From: an uncultured Clostridia bacterium
Lineage (GTDB): Bacteria; Bacillota; Clostridia; Oscillospirales; Ruminococcaceae
Length of the DNA: 5,444 nucleotides
NCBI GenBank assembly: GCA_947175655.1
Contig: CAMWNQ010000118.1
Coordinates: forward strand, 1 to 5,444
Direction of reading: 5' to 3'
Part shown: positions 1-4,211 of the stretch, piece by piece
How the letters are laid out: the number at the start of each line of letters is the position of its first letter
Position numbering within the stretch: the stretch's first letter is position 1
Notes under the pieces: model-generated
What the model was told of the DNA's origin: nothing
Database searches by the model: none
Seen by the model: only the letters and a program-made list of their open reading frames with translations
Translations under genes and position numbers: made by a program

Positions 1-608
1 GTATAACCAGTGCTTTGATTTTAATTGTTCTTGGAATTGTCTTTAAAGATGATGCTTTTATTTTTATTAAAGATAAAGATTCTTCTGAAAGCAGTATTTT
101 TTATGAATTTGAAGAAAAATCAGAAGTTATTACTGAAAACAATAAAATTGAAAATTCTGTTTTAAGTGAATATATAACAGAGACAACTTTGGATTTACCG
201 GATTCTTCTGAATTGAATATACCTGAATTTTCAGAATCAAAATCAATTGAATCTGATAATGATATTATACTTGAATCTGGAAGCTATACAACTCCCGAAG
301 ATGTTGCTGAATATATTCATACTTTTGGAACTCTTCCCGAAAATTTTATCACAAAGAGAGAAGCTCAGGATTTAGGTTGGGTGTCATCTGAGGGTAATTT
401 ATGGGATGTTGCTTATGGAATGAGCATAGGTGGAGACAGATTCGGAAATTATGAAAAACTTTTGCCTGATGCTGACGGTAGAAACTGGACTGAATGTGAT
501 GTAAATTATACCGGAGGTTTCAGAGGTTCAGAACGTATAATATTTTCAAATGATGGTCTCATTTTTTATACTTCTGACCACTATGAAAGTTTTGAGCAGA
601 TTTATTGA
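1..608 (+). CDS. Barnase-type guanyl-specific ribonuclease, membrane- or signal-anchored (5' end outside window)
   Basis: This is a secreted or surface-anchored endoribonuclease of the barnase/binase (microbial RNase N1/T1) family, which cleaves RNA 3' of guanosine through a 2',3'-cyclic intermediate. Numbering is from the TTG codon at 15. The catalytic domain is about residues 92-197 and aligns with barnase almost without gaps (ITKREAQDLGW, SIGGD, NYTGGFR, TSDHY). The catalytic set is intact: K114 (barnase K27), D141 (D54), E160 (E73), R170 (R83), R174 (R87), H189 (H102) and Y190 (Y103). A hydrophobic stretch at about residues 2-18 is a signal peptide or membrane anchor. About 70 acidic Ser/Glu-rich residues separate it from the enzyme, a longer spacer than in Bacillus barnase. 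The frame is open to the window edge (ITSA precedes residue 1) and no ribosome binding site precedes the TTG, so the true start is upstream. The inhibitor gene follows after 20 nt. The family call is very secure; the export mode is inferred. Confidence 0.93.
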   Translation, partial: ITSALILIVLGIVFKDDAFIFIKDKDSSESSIFYEFEEKSEVITENNKIENSVLSEYITETTLDLPDSSELNIPEFSESKSIESDNDIILESGSYTTPEDVAEYIHTFGTLPENFITKREAQDLGWVSSEGNLWDVAYGMSIGGDRFGNYEKLLPDADGRNWTECDVNYTGGFRGSERIIFSNDGLIFYTSDHYESFEQIY

Positions 609-614
609 TTATTT

Positions 615-620
615 AAGGAG
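615..620 (+). promoter_or_regulatory. Ribosome binding site of the barstar-Nudix gene
   Basis: AAGGAG ends 8 nt before the ATG at 629, ideal spacing in a Firmicute. It supports this ATG as the start and shows that the inhibitor gene has its own strong initiation signal within the 20-nt gap after the ribonuclease stop codon. Confidence 0.8.
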
Positions 621-628
621 TTTTTTTA

Positions 629-1429
629 ATGGAAATTTTTTTGGATAAGTTTATGAGTGAACGTGATTTGCACATCGAACTGAAAGAAAAACTTGGTTTT
701 CCTGATTATTACGGCGGAAATCTTGATGCTCTTAACGATTGTCTTGATGAGATTGAAACCCTTGATGTTGATATATATATATCAGATGAAAATATTGAAA
801 ATAAAACCATAGATGACATAATTCATATATTTGAGGAAAGAGCCGGAAAAAGTTCTGATTTTTCTTTCAGAATTCATCAGGAAGAATTTCTCAATATTAT
901 GGACAAAAACGAAAATATTACAAATAACACTAAACCACGTTCACTTGTACATCGTGACGGCGATTTGCATATGACCGCACATATATGGATTATTAAAAGA
1001 ATAGATACTTCACTTTATGTTCTTCTTCAGAAACGTTCAAAAAGTAAATTATTGTATAGTGGTCTTTATGATGTATCATCCGCAGGTCATATATCCGCCG
1101 GAGAAGAAGCAAGATATTCAGCAGTAAGAGAACTTGAAGAAGAACTTGGTATAAAGGCAGACCCAAGAAATCTTGAATACATAGGTAATGATAAGGCTGA
1201 AAGTACTTTTATAACTCCAGACGGTAAACAAATTACTGACAGAGAAATAACAACAATATATGTATACAATAAACATATTGATATAGACAGCCTTAAACTT
1301 CAGGAATCGGAAGTTGAAAGTGTATGCTGGTTTGATGTCGATGAATGTATTGCAAGAATAGATGACGAAAGTTTTCCCAACTGCATAAGACTTTCTGAAC
1401 TTAAAAAACTTAAAAAGAAAATATTATAA
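629..1429 (+). CDS. Barstar-type ribonuclease inhibitor fused to a Nudix hydrolase
   Basis: This is a two-domain protein of 266 aa. Residues 1-84 are a barstar domain, the family that binds barnase-type RNases and plugs their active site. The hallmark segment (PDYYGGNLDALNDCL, 25-39) keeps the barnase-contacting Y27, D33 and D37 (barstar Y29, D35, D39), and E70 matches barstar E76. The position of barstar W38 is N36. Residues about 85-266 form a full Nudix domain like the stand-alone MutT/isopentenyl-diphosphate isomerase-like hydrolases of Clostridia (PRSLVHRDGDLH, 103-114). Its Nudix box is perfect: G153, E159, R167-E168-L169, E171-E172, G174-I175. Nudix enzymes hydrolyse nucleoside diphosphates linked to another moiety; the substrate here cannot be read. 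The inhibitor half should neutralise the upstream ribonuclease in the cytoplasm before export. The reading frame is continuous across the junction, so this looks like a genuine fusion. An in-frame ATG at 899 near the junction has only a weak, distant AGGAAG (879-884), so separate translation of the Nudix half is possible but unlikely. Confidence 0.92.
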   Translation: MEIFLDKFMSERDLHIELKEKLGFPDYYGGNLDALNDCLDEIETLDVDIYISDENIENKTIDDIIHIFEERAGKSSDFSFRIHQEEFLNIMDKNENITNNTKPRSLVHRDGDLHMTAHIWIIKRIDTSLYVLLQKRSKSKLLYSGLYDVSSAGHISAGEEARYSAVRELEEELGIKADPRNLEYIGNDKAESTFITPDGKQITDREITTIYVYNKHIDIDSLKLQESEVESVCWFDVDECIARIDDESFPNCIRLSELKKLKKKIL

Positions 1430-1435
1430 TACTTC

Positions 1436-1468
1436 AGGCAGTCAGATACTTATTCTGACTGCCTTTTT
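1436..1468 (+). terminator. Rho-independent terminator closing the barnase/barstar unit
   Basis: A perfect 11-bp stem (1436-1446 pairing with 1454-1464, arm AGGCAGTCAGA) encloses a 7-nt loop and is followed at once by a T tract (1465-1468). It begins 6 nt after the stop codon of the barstar-Nudix gene. It separates that unit from the glutamine synthetase-like gene, which has its own promoter. Confidence 0.9.
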
Positions 1469-1499
1469 AACTTAAAAAAATAAGATTTTTTTTGAAGTA

Positions 1500-1528
1500 T
1501 TTACAAATCCGGAAAATTGTAGTATAAT
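1500..1528 (+). promoter_or_regulatory. Sigma-A-type promoter of the glutamine synthetase-like/ANTAR operon
   Basis: A TTTACA -35 box (1500-1505) is separated by exactly 17 bp from a consensus TATAAT -10 box (1523-1528). Transcription would start near 1534-1536, giving a leader of only about 30 nt before the GTG at 1565. So short a leader leaves no room for the paired hairpins that ANTAR proteins usually bind, which argues against leader antitermination of this operon from this promoter. Confidence 0.75.
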
Positions 1529-1551
1529 ATAATAACAGCTTGATTTTAAAA

Positions 1552-1557
1552 AGGGGG
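1552..1557 (+). promoter_or_regulatory. Ribosome binding site that decides the GTG start
   Basis: AGGGGG ends 7 nt before the GTG at 1565. No ATG lies in frame nearby; the next in-frame methionine codon is 30 codons downstream, inside the conserved N-terminal beta-grasp domain. The GTG start is therefore well supported. Confidence 0.7.
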
Positions 1558-1564
1558 ATTTTTT

Positions 1565-2881
1565 GTGAGTTTTTCACCTACTGAAGTATTAAATTTTGTT
1601 AAGGAAAATGATGTTAAATTTATAAGGCTTACTTTTTGTGATGCTTTTGGAAATATGAAGAATGTTGCAATAATGCCTGATGAACTTCCAAGGGCATTTG
1701 AATGTGGAATACCTTTTGATTCTTCATATATAACTGATGAATATGCTGATTTGCTTCTTTTTCCTGACATCTCAACACTTTCTGTATTGCCGTGGCGACC
1801 AAAATCAGGCAGAGTTGTACGATTCTTCTGTAATATAAAGAATATTGATGGTTCGGACTATTCCGGAGATTTAAGAAGACAGCTTCAGAATAAAATAAAA
1901 GAACTGAGTTCAGAAGGATATTTATGTGAGTTTGCTACTAAATGTGAATTCTATCTTTTTGATTTGGACGAAAACGGCAATCCTACTTATAATCCTCACG
2001 ATAACGGCAGTTATCTTGATGTTGCACCTTTGGATAAATGTGAAAATACAAGACGTGAGATATGTCTTTCGCTTGAAGAAATGGGATTTAATCCGAAAAG
2101 TTCATGTCATAAGCACGGTTCAGGACAAAATGAAATAGATTTTAAAAGAAGTGAACCTGTTACTGCTGCCGATAATATGGTACATTATAAAACTGTTGTA
2201 AAATCAATATCAGCACAGAATGGTCTTTATGCTTCATTTATGCCCAAGCCTCTTGATGATGAAGACGGCAGTGCCTTGAATATTTGTCTTAGCATAAAGA
2301 AAAACGGTAAGGATATATTTGGATTTGATAATGATTCAATGACTGCTGAAGGCAAATATTTTATAGCTGGAATTCTTAACAGAATAAAAGAAATGACTGC
2401 ATTTTTTAATCCGATTTCAAATTCATATGAGCGTCTTAACAGTACAAAATATGCACCGAGATATATTAACTGGAGCTTTGAAAATTTTTCATCTTTAATA
2501 AAAGTTTCTAGATATACTGGACTTTCTCCTTGCATAGAAATACGTTCTGCTGATGCTGCCTGCAATCCTTATATAGTTTTTAATCTTATACTTTCCGCAG
2601 GATTTGAGGGAATAAAAAATAAAACTACACTCAGACCTGAATATTTTATAAAAGAACGTTGTCAGTCAGGATTTGAAAATCTTCCGGTAAATCTTGGAGA
2701 AGCTTATGATATAGCTATTGAAAGTGAATTTATAAAAAAATCTATGAATGAAAATACAAGAGTTTATATTTTAAATACAATTAAAAATCTGATACGTCAG
2801 TATCAATACAAGAATGATGGTGTTTATGCAGTAAAAATCTGTGCTTTAAAAGAGAATGAAATAAATTTCCCTATTATATAA
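1565..2881 (+). CDS. Glutamine synthetase type I family (GlnA-like) protein, probably catalytically inactive
   Basis: The 438-aa protein spans a whole type I GlnA (B. subtilis GlnA is 444 aa). It has an N-terminal beta-grasp domain (about 1-100, with FDSSYI in place of FDGSSI) and a C-terminal catalytic barrel (about 101-438) that keeps landmarks such as FMPKPL (225-230), NSYERL (286-291) and NPY (334-336). Normal family members make glutamine from glutamate, ammonia and ATP using two metal sites. Here many active-site residues differ (E. coli numbering in brackets): K126 (E129), K183 (E212), N239 (H269), Y296 (E327), F308 (R339), K313 (R344) and Y55 (S53). Retained are D52 (D50), E128 (E131), E190 (E220), R290 (R321), E325 (E357) and R327 (R359). 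Charge-reversing changes at metal ligands make catalysis unlikely, so a sensing, scaffolding or inhibitory role is inferred. It starts at GTG behind AGGGGG and shares its operon with an ANTAR regulator 35 nt downstream. The family is certain; loss of activity is inferred from alignment by eye. Confidence 0.9.
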   Translation: MSFSPTEVLNFVKENDVKFIRLTFCDAFGNMKNVAIMPDELPRAFECGIPFDSSYITDEYADLLLFPDISTLSVLPWRPKSGRVVRFFCNIKNIDGSDYSGDLRRQLQNKIKELSSEGYLCEFATKCEFYLFDLDENGNPTYNPHDNGSYLDVAPLDKCENTRREICLSLEEMGFNPKSSCHKHGSGQNEIDFKRSEPVTAADNMVHYKTVVKSISAQNGLYASFMPKPLDDEDGSALNICLSIKKNGKDIFGFDNDSMTAEGKYFIAGILNRIKEMTAFFNPISNSYERLNSTKYAPRYINWSFENFSSLIKVSRYTGLSPCIEIRSADAACNPYIVFNLILSAGFEGIKNKTTLRPEYFIKERCQSGFENLPVNLGEAYDIAIESEFIKKSMNENTRVYILNTIKNLIRQYQYKNDGVYAVKICALKENEINFPII

Positions 2882-2916
2882 TTTAAAAATAATACGAATG
2901 GAGTGCTTGTTGTTTA

Positions 2917-3486
2917 ATGGAAAGGGCATTGATAGTTTCAGGTTCTGAAAAGGGTATTGAAGCTGTTTCTGGTATCCTGAGAAGTTCTGGATATTCCCAG
3001 ATAACTGCCATAAAAAGTGGAAGTGAGGCACGCCGTCTTATAAATATTACAGATTATGAATTGATTGTAATAAATACTCCTATTGCTGATGAATTTGGTC
3101 ATGAGCTTTCTATAATGATAGCGGAGTCGTCAACGGCTGGAATAATGCTTATATGTAAATCTGATATAGCTGATGATGTTTCTGACAAAGTAGGGGAATT
3201 TGGAATATGTGTAATTCCTAAACCTCTTAATAAGGCAATGTTTCACCAGTCTTTAAAGCTTGTGGAGGCAACACGTTCAAGAATGCTCGGGTTGAAAAAG
3301 GAAAATGTTCGTCTTCTTACAAAGATAGATGAGCTTAGATTAATAAACCGTGCTAAATGTGCATTGATGGAGTATCTTAAGCTTACTGAACCTCAGGCAC
3401 ATAGGTATATAGAAAAACAGGCAATGGATACCCGTCAGACAAGGAAAGAAGTAGCAATAAGTATACTTTCAACATATGGAAGATAA
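2917..3486 (+). CDS. ANTAR-domain RNA-binding regulator with a pseudo-receiver domain (NitR-like)
   Basis: This 189-aa protein has a response-regulator receiver fold (about 1-117), a helical/coiled-coil linker (about 118-142) and a C-terminal ANTAR domain (about 136-186). ANTAR domains bind paired small RNA hairpins and prevent transcription termination. Conserved ANTAR features include NRAKCALM (144-151), the aromatic and alanine pattern around AHRYIEKQAM (161-170) and the EVA near the end. The receiver lacks the phosphorylation machinery. The acidic pair after strand 1 is S8-G9, and the acceptor Asp is N53 (LIVIN, 49-53). The conserved Lys remains as K102. It should therefore respond to something other than phosphorylation, perhaps a partner protein. 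Pairing with a glutamine synthetase gene matches the arrangement known from clostridial nitrogen control (glnA with nitR in Clostridium saccharobutylicum). The ATG at 2917 is the only start codon in frame in the gap. Its GGAG (2900-2903) is rather distant at 13 nt, so translation may be partly coupled to the upstream gene. Confidence 0.9.
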   Translation: MERALIVSGSEKGIEAVSGILRSSGYSQITAIKSGSEARRLINITDYELIVINTPIADEFGHELSIMIAESSTAGIMLICKSDIADDVSDKVGEFGICVIPKPLNKAMFHQSLKLVEATRSRMLGLKKENVRLLTKIDELRLINRAKCALMEYLKLTEPQAHRYIEKQAMDTRQTRKEVAISILSTYGR

Positions 3487-3493
3487 ATATAAT

Positions 3494-3532
3494 ACGGCAG
3501 ATAAACAATAAGATTATCTGCCGTTTGTTTTT
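3494..3532 (+). terminator. Rho-independent terminator after the ANTAR gene
   Basis: A perfect 11-bp stem (3494-3504 with 3514-3524, arm ACGGCAGATAA) has a 9-nt loop and is followed by TTGTTTTT (3525-3532). It lies 8 nt after the ANTAR stop codon and ends the operon, so the downstream sigma factor gene needs its own promoter in the 111-nt AT-rich gap. Confidence 0.88.
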
Positions 3533-3627
3533 AGGTATATTGTATATTTTTTAAAATAATTTTTGTGGATTCCGACAAAATATGATTATTGTGCAACAAA
3601 ATAAAATATTTTTATCACTATATTATT

Positions 3628-3647
3628 AAAGGAGGTTTAAGATGTGA
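3628..3647 (+). promoter_or_regulatory. Strong ribosome binding site with overlapping ATG-TGA and GTG starts
   Basis: AAAGGAGG (3628-3635) is followed by ATG (3642-3644), which is immediately stopped by TGA (3645-3647). The sigma factor's GTG start (3644-3646) overlaps both. The two candidate starts lie 6 and 8 nt from the same ribosome binding site. The next in-frame ATG (3662) has no ribosome binding site at usable distance, so GTG at 3644 is the likely start. The start-stop overlap may lower sigma factor translation. Confidence 0.65.
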
Positions 3648-4195
3648 ATGATGTATGTTTTATGGAAGAGGATATAAATTTAGAACAGGATAATTTTAAT
3701 GAAGATGTAAAACTTGCGATATCAGGAGATACTGAAGCTTTTGCACGTCTTTATTCACTGGTGTATAAAGATATGTACCATATAGCAAGATATAATCTCA
3801 GAAACAGTTATGATGCCTCTGATGTAGTGAGTGATGCTGTGGCAGATGCTTTTCAGTCTATAAAAAAACTGAGGAATGAAAAGGCATTCAGAAGCTGGAT
3901 AATGAGAATATTGTTTGTAAAGATAAAGAAAAAACAGAAAGAATATATGAATTGTAAAACAGAAGAATATGATGATTGTTTTGGCGAATCGTTTGATTTT
4001 GATTATGAATATCATGATTTGAAAATAGCTATGGATAATCTTGATAAGGAATCAAAGATGATATTGTCTATGTCTGTAATAAACGGATACACAAGTAAAG
4101 AGATTGCGAAAATATGCAGGATAAATCCGGCGACGGTTCGTTCAAGACTTGCTAGAATAAAGAAAAAATTAAAGCTTAGTCTTAAAGAGGAATGA
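3644..4195 (+). CDS. RNA polymerase sigma-70 family factor, ECF-like (regions 2 and 4)
   Basis: This 183-aa alternative sigma factor consists only of region 2 and region 4, the minimal extracytoplasmic-function layout. Region 2 (about 24-92) has the usual opening (AISGDTEAFARLY), a DASDVVSDAVADAF core-binding/-10 segment and a KAFRSWIMRIL end. A lysine-rich then acidic linker (93-125) leads to region 4 (about 126-178). There the helix-turn-helix is GYTSKEIAKICRINPATVRSRLARI (148-172 in full), which reads the -35 element. The protein should direct RNA polymerase to a small promoter set, possibly including its own operon. A membrane protein gene follows after 16 nt, the usual place for an anti-sigma factor. 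About 20 residues ahead of region 2 are acidic and variable. The start is GTG, chosen for its AAAGGAGG. The family call is secure; the regulon and signal are unknown. Confidence 0.92.
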   Translation: MNDVCFMEEDINLEQDNFNEDVKLAISGDTEAFARLYSLVYKDMYHIARYNLRNSYDASDVVSDAVADAFQSIKKLRNEKAFRSWIMRILFVKIKKKQKEYMNCKTEEYDDCFGESFDFDYEYHDLKIAMDNLDKESKMILSMSVINGYTSKEIAKICRINPATVRSRLARIKKKLKLSLKEE

Positions 4196-4197
4196 TG

Positions 4198-4204
4198 AAA
4201 GGAG
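4198..4204 (+). promoter_or_regulatory. Ribosome binding site of the beta-propeller membrane protein
   Basis: AAAGGAG lies between the sigma factor stop (4193-4195) and the ATG at 4212, with 7-nt spacing. It fixes this ATG as the start and shows the two genes are co-transcribed with only 16 nt between them. Confidence 0.8.
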
Positions 4205-4211
4205 TATTAAT

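Noticed and set aside
15..17. TTG at 15 as the start codon of the ribonuclease gene
   Set aside because: The frame is open upstream to the window edge, no ribosome binding site precedes it, and the hydrophobic segment already begins before it, so it is an internal Leu codon of a truncated gene.
771..782. (AT)6 dinucleotide run inside the barstar domain
   Set aside because: It encodes ordinary beta-strand residues of the inhibitor and is short for an AT-rich genome; there is no sign of phase variation.
1087..1269. Antisense open frame inside the Nudix domain, and similar antisense or alternate-frame ones at 1546-1770, 1926-2138, 2227-2565, 2846-3031, 3755-4015, 4169-4432 and 5170-5361
   Set aside because: They overlap confidently assigned genes, have no ribosome binding site or recognisable domain, and have compositions typical of shadow frames.
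629..1429. Isopentenyl-diphosphate isomerase as the function of the Nudix half
   Set aside because: Only the general Nudix fold and box resemble it; the active-site cysteine motif of type I isomerase is not visible, so only a general Nudix hydrolase call is supported.
1565..1577. Small hairpin GTGA/TCAC over the GTG start of the GS-like gene
   Set aside because: A 4-bp stem with a 5-nt loop is too weak to call a regulatory structure, and it does not fit the ANTAR hexaloop motif.
3533..3627. Promoter for the sigma factor operon, e.g. TATGAT at 3581-3586 or an ECF-like TGCAAC at 3592-3597
   Set aside because: A promoter must lie in this AT-rich gap, but no -35/-10 pair with acceptable spacing stands out; TATGAT has no good -35 box and the TGCAAC candidate lacks a convincing -10 box.
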